A stretch of 64,000 nt of DNA from Rhexocercosporidium sp. MPI-PUGE-AT-0058 (Eukaryota > Ascomycota > Leotiomycetes > Helotiales): NCBI GenBank assembly GCA_020746875.1, contig JAGTJL010000002.1:1426001-1490000 (forward strand), written 5' to 3'. The stretch's first letter is position 1. Every line of letters begins with the position of its first letter. Positions 35,193-46,900 of the stretch are shown piece by piece. A program made the translations under genes and the position numbers. Under the pieces are notes generated by a model. It was not told the origin of the DNA. It saw only the letters and a program-made list of their open reading frames with translations, and did not search any database.

Positions 35193-36831
35193 CATTTCCT
35201 GCGTTTTGTCTCTTTTCATTTGTCTTTAGGGCGGAGAGCCTTTGATATGATACCACGTGTGATTTGATGACTTGTGAAGCCTTACGAGGTGGACGCTGTC
35301 TTTGTATGATTTAGCGAAGCGAGACTTTGCCGTTATTGTCTATCTGTATTATAGAGAGCGTATGGGTTGATTAGCATTTTGCATAGCGGGGGTTTGGGAT
35401 TTGGGATTGGGATTTGTGGATCTTTAGATCTGGGTAATATAAATGGAAGATGATGTTCAATGTTCTATACTAGTGTCAAGGAAGCTTGGGTTGTCATAGT
35501 GACGTGATGGAATGGCAGAGTGAGAGCTCGCTAACTTGAAATTGTGTTATAGCTCGACTGTAGTGGTGCAGACGGTATGACAGTACTCCATTTCCGGAGC
35601 CTCTCAAGAGTTCGGACGTGACGCTGGCGGTCCGCCTCGAGGGGCTTCGCTCGCTAAGAAGGGGGATTAAGCGAGATGTTTTTCTTAATATTTTTCAATG
35701 AAGAAAACAATAAGAGTCTGACTTACACATGGTCACAGCAAGCCTTATAAGTGATCTATGTACTGCCGTATGATTCTGGAGCCCACTGTGAGTGGACTCT
35801 CATATTAATCATCATCCACCTTCTTCAAGCGTTGTTAAGATTGCGATGGAGCTGGTTTGCTTGATGAGGGACAAAGAGGACAATTCAAATCAAGATTTCC
35901 AATCTGGTTTACCTTTACTACAAGATAGCTCATTCTTATATTATATGCAGTACTAATTATTCACCACCTGCGTAGATATGTGAGGTTCACTTTGACGGAC
36001 GGATTCAATTTTATACTACTCTCTCCGTAAATGTTAAATGAGTTTCCAAAACTAAATCAAATATCCCACGCGTTTTTATCTATTTTTACTCATTCATTAG
36101 ACTAGAAAGTTTTAAATAGACTCTCGGAAAGAAAACATATGCGAAGTTCAGAACTGCGAATTTTAGAAAGTGGACAGCTTCATGCAAATGCACAGATTAT
36201 GGATTTTTGTAATGTAAGCTTCAGCTATCCCGGGGTATTATACCTACCTCTAATCCTTCTTAAAGAAGAGAAGGGGAGAGCGTCGTGACGTAGCTTTAAA
36301 CTACTTTCAAGTGCTTTGGTCTTCTTCTGCGTGGTTCTGGTTGAGACAGCAAGTTTGGCAAAAAGGAAAGAGTGGAGGCGGCAAGTGCGTCTTCATTTAG
36401 TATAAAACTCCCCTCAGATCCAAGTTTTCCTCCTCTTCCCATCTTACACCCTCAAATCTCACAGTCCGAACACCATTTTCTAATTGGTAAATGAAGCAAT
36501 TTCTAATAGTTAGGTTTGGCAAGCTTAACCGTAAGAAGTTCTTGAGTGTGTTTTGGCCAGACGTGGAAGCAACAGGCAGGACATTTCACTTTTCCATTAG
36601 TGGCTCCTACCTAAGAACAACTGTTTAACGTATCCCGTACATAAGATACAAATTACCCTTCCAGTCCACTATCGTTCCTGTGCTTGAGCAGTATGCACCC
36701 GGCTCTTCATCCGCTCTCTACTGCACACCTCGATTTTGGCGTCTACCCTGTTGCTATCCTTACCCCATTCGATCGTCTAATCACTATACACGATCTGAAA
36801 GCAACCTTCCCAACCATCTCCTTCGTGGCAT
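35193..36831. other. Intergenic, AT-rich
   Basis: The part from about 35690 to 36150 is visibly AT-rich with no long open frames. Frames at 36684-36983 and 36680-36928 begin in a C/T-rich stretch just before the broken membrane-protein gene; one might contain its original first exon (ATG at 36693), but I cannot show this. No repeats of note. Confidence 0.45.
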
Positions 36832-38019
36832 TTGTCACTTTTCAACAACACTTCGATCACCAACACCACAAGGGCAAACGATGCCGGCTTCAAGTCAGAA
36901 GGCAGTGTGTTTCGACCAGGGAACATAATCTACCTGGTAGTTGCTCTAGTTGGAATCATTATTTCGAATGCCTGCCTTGGTAATCAATCGCCACTTCAAG
37001 CCCCAAGCACGTCTCTGCAAACCAAAAGGATTTCAAAGCCAGTCTCTTTACTTGAACAGCTGCTAAAGGCCACAACAGCTATACGTATTACATCTATTCG
37101 AGAAACACACTCACTTCTCAAATTGGTATTCACATATTTCCTCATGTTAGCTATTTACTTACTTGGATATTCGTTCTGTGTCGTTGCTGTATGAATTATT
37201 ATAGAATCCAGACACAGCCTTTGATACGAACTCTTTCCCCGTTGCACCGTTTTCTATCCCGACCATGAGAACATAATTCGGCTAAAGGGGGACTTTCCCA
37301 GTGCTTGCTCTATTTCGGTCATACCTTCTGCAACTACTCGGAGTGCCATGTGGCCATCATGCTCAGCATCGTCTTCTACCTGGGACAGAAGCTCTGCTTG
37401 TACATTTTCCTGGTCGAGCAAACACACAATGTCAAAGCAAATATGAAGTCAGGAATCAAAGATTACCTATATCTCCCAGGTCTGGTTTTCCTCCTCGTTG
37501 GATTCACTGCAATCGGAGTGGCGATGTTTGTCTTCCACATGGATAGTTACGATAGCAAGACGAGGATATGCCAAATTGGACTTACGAAACCAATTGCGGA
37601 AGTGCTCTTGGGGTGAGATGTGTTTTCAAACATATTCCTCACAGCTGTCTTCGTTCGACACTGCGAACCTTACATGGTTAGAGGTTTGAGGGGAACTTTC
37701 CTATATCTAGCGATAAGGGGAATCAAGAAGAAGTTTTTCCGATCAACGCCACAAGACTACTTCGGCGAGCCGCTATGAAGCAGTGGCTATCTCCCAGGTT
37801 GTACTTGTACGCGTGATTCGTAAGGCATTCTGGGGATGGCTGGGTTTAGTAGCATCGATAGGCACCAACATCTCAGTTCTGTGCTACTGGGCCGGACAGG
37901 AGAAAGTGAGGGACTTCTTCGCCTTTTGCACACTTGACGGTATATTCAACCTTGGAATTGAAATTTGCAACAGAGGTGAATGCCGCAACAAACAAAAGAT
38001 CGAGAAAGAATACCGCTAA
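36832..38019 (+). pseudogene. Decayed multi-spanning fungal membrane-protein gene
   Basis: Three blocks resemble one fungal integral-membrane family (about seven spans). Block 1 (36832-37188) begins without an ATG in frame. A plausible intron (37189-37301) joins it to block 2 (37302-37616), which shows FCNYSECHVAIMLSIVFYLG and ICQIGLTKPIAEVLLG. There an in-frame TGA (37614-37616) stops it, yet family-like sequence continues right after (DVFSNIFLTAVFVRHCEPYMV). Block 3 (about 37700-38019), with VLVRVIRKAFWGWLGLVASI and DFFAFCTLDGIFNLG, is in another frame, and I could find no valid intron linking it. So at least one nonsense and one frame break are present, and no good start codon is seen. An unusual splice pattern remains the alternative. 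Family function is unknown to me. Confidence 0.6.
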
Positions 38020-39007
38020 CATCTTAGGACAGCGAATTGAGGTCTTGTAATCCTCCATTGGGTGAGTACTCTCTCAGCACTTTCTTCCTTCCAACTTTTG
38101 CTCGGGATGTTAGGACTTATCTCATGTTTGAAAATACTCCACGATTCAAACGCAGAACTCCAAACGCTTAATCGAGAGTACTCCTGACTTGCGCTCATCG
38201 TAGGCTGACGAATGCACCTCATGAAATGGTATCAATACCTCAAGTACCAATTGTCTACTCTGCCCTTGCGCCATGTCCTTCGCCATCTAATCACAGGTTG
38301 GCTCGAAACCAGTCAATTACACTACGCAGGCATACGAACGACGATTGCCTCCCGGTGGAGAAAAATGGGATACGAAGCCGAACCTGATCGGGTTCCGGAA
38401 GCATGAGTAAGAGCTTGATAGGTGAATGGGAGCGAGAATCTGCCTGGGTTTAACAGGACGTCGCCGATTCACAGCATCAGGATAGCATACAGCAGAACCA
38501 CAGAAACAGGAAGGGAGGCTGAAAGTGCTTGAGCCTGGTATCCTAGATTGGCGATCCTCTGAGGCCATGAAGAGTTCTCATACCCAATGGCAGCAGGAAG
38601 ACGTGGGTGTACCGCAAAACTAGCAGGAAAAGATTGGCTAGGCTTAAATCCCGTGTTCACACAGTTTCTAATAAGCACCTACTCATCGTAGCTATGATCT
38701 ATGACCCTACAGTTCACAAGAACAGCTGATCAACTGTCCTCGAGTCTGTTCGCGGTTGATGACCTCGAACTGATGTCCTCAACACCCTCGCATGCACCAG
38801 ATTAACCGACTGCCCCCCCTTTTCCGAGGCAACAAGCCAACCAAGACGCAAGCATCCCCAAGGACAGATGATTGGGAGATGCACATGCACCCCTCACTTG
38901 CACGACAAACCCCTCTAACATGCAACCGATACCAACATCGACGAGCAACCCACCAAGTAGTTGCCACTCGAGAACTTGAAACACAACACCGCAGGCTAAT
39001 TTGAAAA

Positions 39008-39021
39008 GTGTGTGTGTGTGG
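39008..39021 (+). repeat. (GT)n microsatellite
   Basis: An uninterrupted GT run. It is the first of several dinucleotide tracts in the next 1.2 kb. Confidence 0.9.
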
Positions 39022-39283
39022 AGAACGGAGCGAGAAGTTCGAGAAAAAGTTGGAACAGAATGAGATGGTATCTCATTCGTTGACCCGATCTCAGCCGTCC
39101 TGCACATCATATCTATCACATGCAAGCAAGGCGTATGAGATAAGAATGAGGCAATGCAGGGTAATCACCCAAGCGAGGTAGGCACGAGGAACTAGGAATA
39201 AAAGCAGAAAATAGAAATAGAAATGGAACCAGGAACAGGAACAGGACGGGGAATATGAATAAGAATAGGAATAAGCAGCTTAA

Positions 39284-39308
39284 GTGTGTGTGTATGTGTG
39301 TGTGTATG
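39284..39308 (+). repeat. Compound (GT)n/(TATG) microsatellite
   Basis: GT repeats broken by TATG at regular spacing. Confidence 0.9.
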
Positions 39309-39913
39309 CGGAGATATTTTCAGGTTGCAAATGCGGGGAAGCAGTAAGCAGACACAGAGAGAAAGACAAAAACAGAAAAGAAGGTCTGGTCGGTTGCATA
39401 TGACATGACGTGATGCGAACGAAGTTTTGGAATGGATTCAGGCAAAACAGAAAGGAAAGAAACAATTTTGACTGGAAGATAAGCCAGAGACACACACATA
39501 TACACACGCACATGCAAACAATAAATTTTTTCCGAAACATGCAGGGCGAAACAGAACAGCGTAGCCTAGGAGCTTTCGTCTTTTGAATATCACAATTTTT
39601 TCTGCACGCGTCTTGTGGATTTGTTTTCGAGATGTTGTGATGATGCATGCATGCATGAATGCAGAACGAGAAGCAGGGACGCACACCGTCTACTTAGTCA
39701 TATTCGATTAGACTGAACGGAACGAAACAAACCGAATGACGAACGAAATGATGACGGAAGGGAGGGGGAAATGTTATAGGTGTTGAGAAATCGAACGGGA
39801 TAGGTAGGTTGTGTATTGTAGCGTTTGAGCTTCTTCTCCGTCTTACCGGAAGCTAAGTATGTAATGTACAAGTAGTGTATATATGTAGGGGGAGAGAGAG
39901 GTTTGCTTACTGC

Positions 39914-39955
39914 ATATATACGTACACATATACATACATACATACATACATGCAC
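39914..39955 (+). repeat. (TACA)n microsatellite
   Basis: A tract of TATA/TACA steps ends in repeated ATACATACATACATACATAC (about 39930-39950), a tetranucleotide repeat likely to be polymorphic. Confidence 0.9.
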
Positions 39956-40534
39956 GTCCTAAAAAGTAAGTAAGGAGGAAGAGGTTGATGTATAGCCTTG
40001 TAATTACTTTTTTATGTACGATGGATGTGTGCATGCATGCATATGCATAATACTTTCCTAGTTGTACGATCTAAGGATTATTTCATCGCTTCATAAATTG
40101 TATTCCTTTTTTTCTCTCTTGCTTTTTGCTTTTGTGTGTGCATGCTGTAGGGATGTCATTCCTCGTCATAGCGGCGTGCGAGCGATTTTGCTCCCTTCCA
40201 TTCTGTTAGTCGCTTTGGGCGGATTCTGATTCTGTAACTCGGACGTTCTGTCACCGCCTTTTCGAGAGGGTCTAGGCACAACTGTGTATCAAATTTGCCG
40301 ACCGCTAGAAATGAACCAAACCACGGTGGTTTTGTCTTCCTTATTGCTTTTTGTGTGTGTGAGGGTGTACCTGTTCGTCTATTGATTGGATTGGATGTCT
40401 TGATGCGGAAGGAAGGGAAGCCCTTCGCTCGCTGTTTTGCATTTTTGGAAATTCGTTGCTGATTGCTGATTGCCTTGCCTTGGTTTGGTTAGATTTGAAG
40501 TGAGTTTTTGTGTGGGTGTGGAAATTCCCGCGGG

Positions 40535-42126
40535 ATGGGATTGCAGGAAGGTGCATTTTCGGATGTGGTGGTGGTGAGGAGAAAAAGCAAAGATGCTGCT
40601 GAGACTACTGCGCTGCCGGCGGCCAGTGGGCTTGCGAATGCGAATGCCGCCTTGAGAGGAGGAGAGTCGGCGGCGTTGTTGCAACGGGTGCGACTGCCGA
40701 TGCCGTTGAGATTGTGGGGAGAGTTAGGTAAGTAGTGAGACCCAGGACCACGTTCTTCCTTCCTTGACTTGACCTGTGGCTTTGAGACTGACTCGAGATG
40801 TTTTTTCTTCTGCGGAATAGAGGTTTGGCAGCAGTGAGTTTTGTGCTTTTGTGGGTGTGTCTAGTGACTGAGGTGAGGATTTAGAGAAGATAATCATTTA
40901 ATTGAGACGGGGTATCGGTAGGTCTTTGGCGATCTGGGTGTGGTGTGAAGTGATTGGCGAGGTTCTTTGTTGACTTGACTTGGTGTTTAGTTCGGCTACT
41001 GGTAGCCTCTCGACGTGCTTCGCGAGTTGGAGATACATTCACAACGAGACTGGTTGGTCCTGCCCTGAGAGAAGCTGAACTCTAATCATAATTCACTCCA
41101 GTGCTGATGTTATTTGTAGTGAACATATACTCGCACCTGATTGGAAGTGCGATCTTCATCGTCATCCCAGTGTATCTCTTCAAGAATGAGATACCTCCTC
41201 GTTACGCTGTAGCGACTTGGCAAGATGTTGTTGTCTGCTTGACTTATTTCTTGGGGGTTGCAATATGCTTCTGCCTTTCTGCAATGTCAGATCTTGCCTA
41301 TTACTTCAGTACCGACGACTAACTTCCATAGATACCATACGGTTATGTGCCATAGCCGATCGGTAGATTTGTTCGGTGCCCAATTGGACTTCCAAGGTGT
41401 GATCCTTTTGATGTGAGTAGATCTAACAGGCGTGGCTGTCCTCTTCTACACTTGCTGCTACTTGCAAGGAACGGAGATATACGTTGTCTAGCTCCACCTT
41501 TCACTTCTTCCCCGGACTTTCCAAGATATTTACTCACTAACTACTATTTGTTCTAGGTGGAGTGCCACTATCCCACTCGTGTTCTACGGCTTTCACTGTG
41601 ACAGGGCTCTGCGAAATGCATACTGGACGATGGTGAGCATCTCTGGCACTAGCTCTAAACGTATCTGACAGGAGTAAGCTTTCCGTCCTTGCGGCCATCT
41701 GCTCAATATCAACCTTTCACTCCCGCTTCCAAGAGCCATTTCTCCGACCAGTCCGAGCAGCCACTTTCGGTAGTCTTGGACTCTTCACAATGGTCCCAGT
41801 CTTTCACGGAATACAGGAACGGATGGGACATGCAGAACCAACAAATGGGAATAACCTGGGTGCTCATAACACTTGTCTTGAACGTCCTCGGGGCCACAGC
41901 ATACGCCCTCAAGGTCTGACTGGCAAAGAAATCGTACGAGAGACACTGATTAACTGAGGTACAGATTCCCGAGCGGTGGTATAAACGAACGTTTGATATC
42001 TTCGGTGCGAGTCATCAGGTCTTCCATATCATGGTCGTGCTCGCATCCCTCACGTATACGAAAGGTATACTTCAAGCTTTCGACTTCGTCCATTCTCATG
42101 GAAGCATTCCTTGTCCATCACGATAG
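40535..42126 (+). CDS. PAQR/hemolysin-III family protein (Izh-like), apparent one-base frameshift
   Basis: Seven-span membrane protein of the adiponectin-receptor/Izh family, linked in fungi to zinc and sterol homeostasis. Nine exons: 40535-40727, 40821-40833, 40885-40917, 40991-41052, 41120-41285, 41332-41412, 41557-41632, 41679-41913 and 41965-42126. Family motifs lie across the junctions: WQQEDNHLIETGYR, YIHNETVNIYSHLIG (motif A), LSAIYHTVMCHS (motif B, His ligand), LDFQGVILLMWSATIPLVFYG and GASHQVFHIMVV (motif C, H-x3-H). The three His residues of the metal site are kept. In exon 8 the reading frame changes at about 41808-41812: homology runs in one frame to VPVFHG and resumes in another at NGWDMQNQQMGITW, as if one A were extra. 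Without it the protein would be about 339 residues. This may be a true loss, a strain allele or an assembly error. Exon 2 is a 13-nt microexon. Confidence 0.78.
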
Positions 42127-45100
42127 CATGACGCGATATCGCGAGGCCGTCTGGAAGCGTAGTACTTGAGGGCCGTTATATGGTAAATGCGTTGTCAAAA
42201 GTAGAACATAATGCACTTGCTTGCAACTCCAAGGATGATACTAGCAGCAGACTTTGATATCAAAGTTTCCATCAGATAGGCGCTCAGCCACTGTCAAACT
42301 TCGCAATGTGTTGCGGAGATCTCGGATCGGGACAGAAGTGTGATAGAATGCAGGGAACAGTCATAATGCATCAATCACGTTACTCTGAAATAGAACATGA
42401 AATTCATGCGAAAGTGCATTAAAGAATTGCCACCTGTTGACACAATCGAAACGTCCATCCCCACACCACCCACTTGGGAGGCCCTTATCGACGACCCCTA
42501 CGGACCCTGCCGTCGCCGAGGCCAAGGTACGTGGGACCACCACTTTTGCCTTCTTCTTTTGGTGGATGCTGAAACGTTCGAGAAGGCCCATCATCAGGGT
42601 TGCGGATACACTGGCTTCGGACGTACAGCCTGTATCCAGCACGACCGTCCGTTCAGCGGTATCAGAGATGCAAGAAGTTCTTGGTGATACGATAAGAATT
42701 GCCACATGGGCATCTGAAGAGGGTCGAACTGGACGCAGGAACGTTTCTTCCAAGCCTCCCCACCCATCCACCCCAACTGGTTGATTCCAAAGAAGATGAG
42801 CGCAGATATGCCGAGGATGTTGCAACCGACCTTGGGTGTGGGAAACAAGAGTTTGGAGACTTGCCGTCCTAAGTAGACCTCATTTCACCAAGATCCGCTT
42901 CTAAAGAAGCTAAGCTTGGGTAGATCGCAATTCGGTATCAAAGTTTGACTAAGAGGGTGAGACATGTGCCGGCAGAGGGTTTTCGATCGCTCAAAATCCG
43001 TTGTGGTGGGTGATCGTGCCGAAGATTGAGAATAACTCAAGCCCCAAGAACAATCTGGAGATACGGTCTTCTGGCAAAATTGAACAGGTTTGGCTACTAA
43101 AAACTGTTGGAAACGTGCCACGCAGCCACAGCAGAACATGCAGTCGTCCGAATCCAGCAGCAAATCTGTTCCTTCATGCAGGTCTAGATTTGACCGCTAG
43201 CCAATGACAGCCAAACCTTGTTAGCCTACTAGAAAAGAATCCGGGGCAGTTCCTGCGTCGGCGATTTACCCAAAAGAGCGTAAACGAAGGCTACTTCAGA
43301 CGGTCTTGGGAAGATTGAGACGAACTATCTCGCCCGGGACTTTTAGAGAGTAGTCACCGTCGGACGTCGTCTCCCTGAAAACCTAGTTCGCAACTACTCT
43401 GGACTTATCGACTTATCGATTATCAATTAGCCACTGACTGGTACGGGAGCGGTCGCGGGCCGCTGATGGTGTCATTTTATTTGAATTACAGTGAGACCGT
43501 CATGGATTCTAGGCTTTAGACAGGTGGATCCAGAGGAGAGCACGCTCGTGCGTATTTGTGAGGGTTTTCAAACAGGCCACGAATGATAAGCAGATTGTGA
43601 AGCATTTTCCAAGTGACAGCAGTTTTGAGTTCCTCAGCAATTATTCCGAGATGATTACCGGAGAACCGGCGGGTGGGCAGCATGTCTGAGAACTTACAGG
43701 CGTTTCCAACCTGTCGGGTCTTCTCCCACTCCTTCCACGTCCTCTGGCCTTCCTCTTGCAGCGCCACGTTCTTGAAGTGGAAGAGTATCGATATGGACCC
43801 TCGGACAGTAAGATAGGGCCGGCCCACTTCACATGCTTGGCCTTGCTGAGGGAGAAAACTTTGTACGTTTTGGTGCTGGCTAGCAAGTCCCGCAGACCCG
43901 TCGTGATTTTGGGAAGACATCCGGAAGCCGCGGGTGGGGAGGCCGCTATGGATTTGTAGGTGATGGGCCGTGGTTGGCTGCTAACTTTCTCAAGTCCGAG
44001 CATCCTCTGATCCCAAACCTGGGTGGTTCTCCATCGATAGGACACGGGACGAAGCGAGTCAGACTGAGAGAGAGACTTCGGTTTGAGTTCAGTCAAAGAT
44101 CGGATGGCAGGTTGTGGAGTTGGGGAACAGACAATGGCCGAGAACTATTGTAAAGCTGGGACCGTCTTTGCCTTGCTCGTCTCTTACGAGACGTGATATT
44201 CTTGAAACGCAGACTGACGTTCTGACATGTCCAACGTGCATATGCAGACTCGAGAGTCGAAATGCAACCGTTCGACTCGAGGATTCTGTTCCTGCATCGT
44301 ACCTTGCAGGAGAAGAGGCAGAAGTCACCGTCCCATTGGTAGGCATCTCAGAAACGGCAGCAAGCATCCCCGATTCGCCAGGACGAATGCATGGCCGAAA
44401 GACGGCCAGGGCCGGGGAGATGCTTGTTGTGGAGTCGTCGTCTTCGCCCCCAGCCGACGCCACTGAGTGATGCCCCTGCAGGATCAGGGTTGCAGGAAGG
44501 GCCGGTATCCCAGCATCCCACAGGTTGTTGAATGGCGCATGGCTGGCGACCTTGGATGTCCAGGTGCCGTCCCTAGCAAGCGTCCCCAATATGCACCCAC
44601 GGCTGCTTCTGGAAGAGTCCACGATGAGCATCTTGCCTTCATCATACGAACCACGGAGATTTGTGATGTTTGGTTGGTGGTCGTTGGTGTAGTAGTGGTC
44701 CGGTATGTGGTGTGGTGGGTGGTGAACAGTAAACGTGAGGATTCCGAGGATGAACGAGCGACGTGAGGTGGTGATGCCAACCACCAGGACATGCAAGTCC
44801 ATGCCCAAAGGAAGTGGAATTTTATGCCAAGCCCAACCCAAGTCCTAGTCCCAGTCCCAGTCGATCCGGCGCCCACTCTGGAGCAGCAAAGCAGAGAGCA
44901 AAGGCCAGGCAAAAGCAGCGAGAACATCGCGCGAAAAGAGAATCTGCGCTCGTCCTATCTTTAGCTGTGCGTTTCGCTTCTGCCACTTGCACAAGTTGCA
45001 TTATTAGCCAATGCACACCTATTATTATGCAATTTCCCCGGAGAACCTAGGTTAGAGCAGAGTGCAGAAACAAAACGACTCTTTCGATATGAGCGCGCGT

Positions 45101-46900
45101 CCGTGGTCAGCACCATGTGATGGAGATATGAACGTCCTATTCGCAACGTTCGGGCTGTCAGACCTGGGCGAAACGCTGCATTTTGTCAATTGTGCACCTG
45201 TGTTCACATTTGTGCAATCTGACTGGACAGGCATAACTGGCGTAGGGCTCGAACCGCTATCACCAGGTCGTCCTGGGCCAGTCCCATCAGCGGCAGCCCT
45301 CCACACAGACGGGATCGATGCGCGCGCGGGCTGCTATCGTCCTATCGATAGGCGATAACGAAAACCCTGACGACCCTCTCCATGATTATTCTCACCGATG
45401 AGTTGATATGCGGGTTGGGATGCTGTTAGTAAACACCACGGAGGATAAATGAAGCCTAAAAGTGACTACAACCCTCCGGTACTAGAGTCGCGAGACATGC
45501 CAAACGCCGGCTCGAGGCGCTCTTGGACGGAAAAGTACAGAATGGGCAAGGTATCTACGAAAATAGCGCTCCCGAGAGACTGGCGTGTATGTAATGCAAG
45601 TTCGTTTCTAACGCCATGAGATCGAGGATGATCTGGAGTCCTCAGCTTTCTCTTGAGGCTTTTGATCGTGCTGCTTTCCTCTTCTCTGGACCCATAGCGG
45701 GTGGTGGTCTTGAAGCCTCTACGGGGAAAAGGGGGTTTCGGGAGTATATTTGCGCGGCCGATAGACTAAGCAGCCAACCAAGTCCTCAGGAACGAAACAA
45801 CCCGCCCATCCCTCAGTGGTTGCTCAGAAAAAGAAGGGTGTTTTGTTCCTGCAGGAAGCCCCTCGCAGCCGAAACACATGTGCATGTGCTTCGATGACCG
45901 CCTTGCTCTTGTACCTGAGAGAACTGACATATCAGGACTGCTGCCAACGGAAGGGAGAGACTGTACTCGTAGATCCGCGATAGGCAGGTACGATGTAGTT
46001 CAGTCTGACTAGTCAAGGGCCGTTGACCTCACGCATCTTGTTCGTGAATCGCCATCCGTCCCTTGTGGCTGCCCAAAAGCTGGTATGTACAGTAGACGGT
46101 TGTTTCATGGCTCGCTCGAATCTCTCCCCGCATCGATGATCCGCCCCTCTCTCCTCCCCTCCATGCTGAGGGAGCTGAGCGTGAACTTGGAAGCTACTCT
46201 AAGTTGGGACTGTTGGAAGGGCTGAAGAGTACTTTATCCATCCCACTATCGATAGCAGGGACCGGGACCTTGACCTTCTGAGGTCATGGGTGAAGATTGC
46301 ATTGCATCGAGAGAGGCGAAAATGCGGAATAGGATTGCGATTGGCGACGACGCCTTCAGCGAAAAAGAATCACCCAGTTTGGTCGTCGATGCCGTGGCCA
46401 ATGATCCGGCACGCAACAGGGTGGCTGCAGTTCTAGCCGTGTAAATGGTGTTTGCCTTTGTTCACTGCGTCCAGTGTGCATGTTGGAGGGTGGTCCTGAA
46501 GTGTGAGTGGGTGGTAGACTTGAGCGCGAGTCGCGAAACACGTCCATCCTTCTCCTGCATCACGTCGAATAGGATCAACGACGTCAAGAATCTTTTTTTT
46601 TGTCGTGTGGAAAGGTGCATGGAGCGAGGACGGAGCTGCCGCTTGGAGCCTTCGAGCAAGCTATACTTCGCTCGCTCGTCCGTCCGCATGAAGCCGTGAA
46701 GATGAGCCCATGTTGTAAACCTCGATTCTAGTGGTCAAGATTCTTACGATGGGGTGGATTCAGTAGGCTGTGCTGTGTTGAATCAGAACGTACGGGATCG
46801 CCATTTGAGACTGCACTGCGAGACGGCGTCGTCGAACAAGACAGAGGCGACGGGCTCGAGCGAGGGCGGGGTCACAAATCCACGCCGCACAGCATGTGTG
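42127..46900. other. Gene-poor region, no supported gene
   Basis: Many overlapping open frames on both strands (for example 42361-42825 -, 42437-42784 +, 43641-44096 -, 44089-44841 -, 44114-44470 +), none with a domain I recognise. The 250-codon frame on the minus strand (44841-44089) is the longest. I cannot decide between chance, decayed gene and unknown gene. No repeats or RNA genes stand out. Confidence 0.4.

Larger units (their letters stand above)
38020..40534. other. Gene-free, microsatellite-rich stretch before the PAQR gene
   Basis: After about 38.9 kb the DNA is filled with GT/AC and TACA repeats and purine-rich runs. Overlapping minus-strand frames (39280-39684, 39438-39686, 39698-39955) arise from these repeats. 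Frame 38212-38406 (+) is short and unrecognised. The last few hundred bases probably include the PAQR leader. Confidence 0.5.

Noticed and set aside
37614..37650. A 32-nt intron starting GTGAGA that would skip the in-frame TGA
   Set aside because: Too short for a fungal intron, it shifts the frame, and it would delete family-conserved residues (DVFSNIFLT).
39280..39955. Cys/Tyr-rich minus-strand frames over the microsatellites
   Set aside because: They are translations of GT/AC and TACA repeats and carry no other signal.
42361..42848. Overlapping frames on both strands near 42.6 kb
   Set aside because: Three or more frames are open at once, which points to GC-rich chance; no family text, and no splice sites that join them.
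45225..45262. Possible tRNA B box (GGTTCGAGCCC on the minus strand)
   Set aside because: The flanking bases do not form a T-stem, and no acceptor or anticodon arm can be drawn around it.
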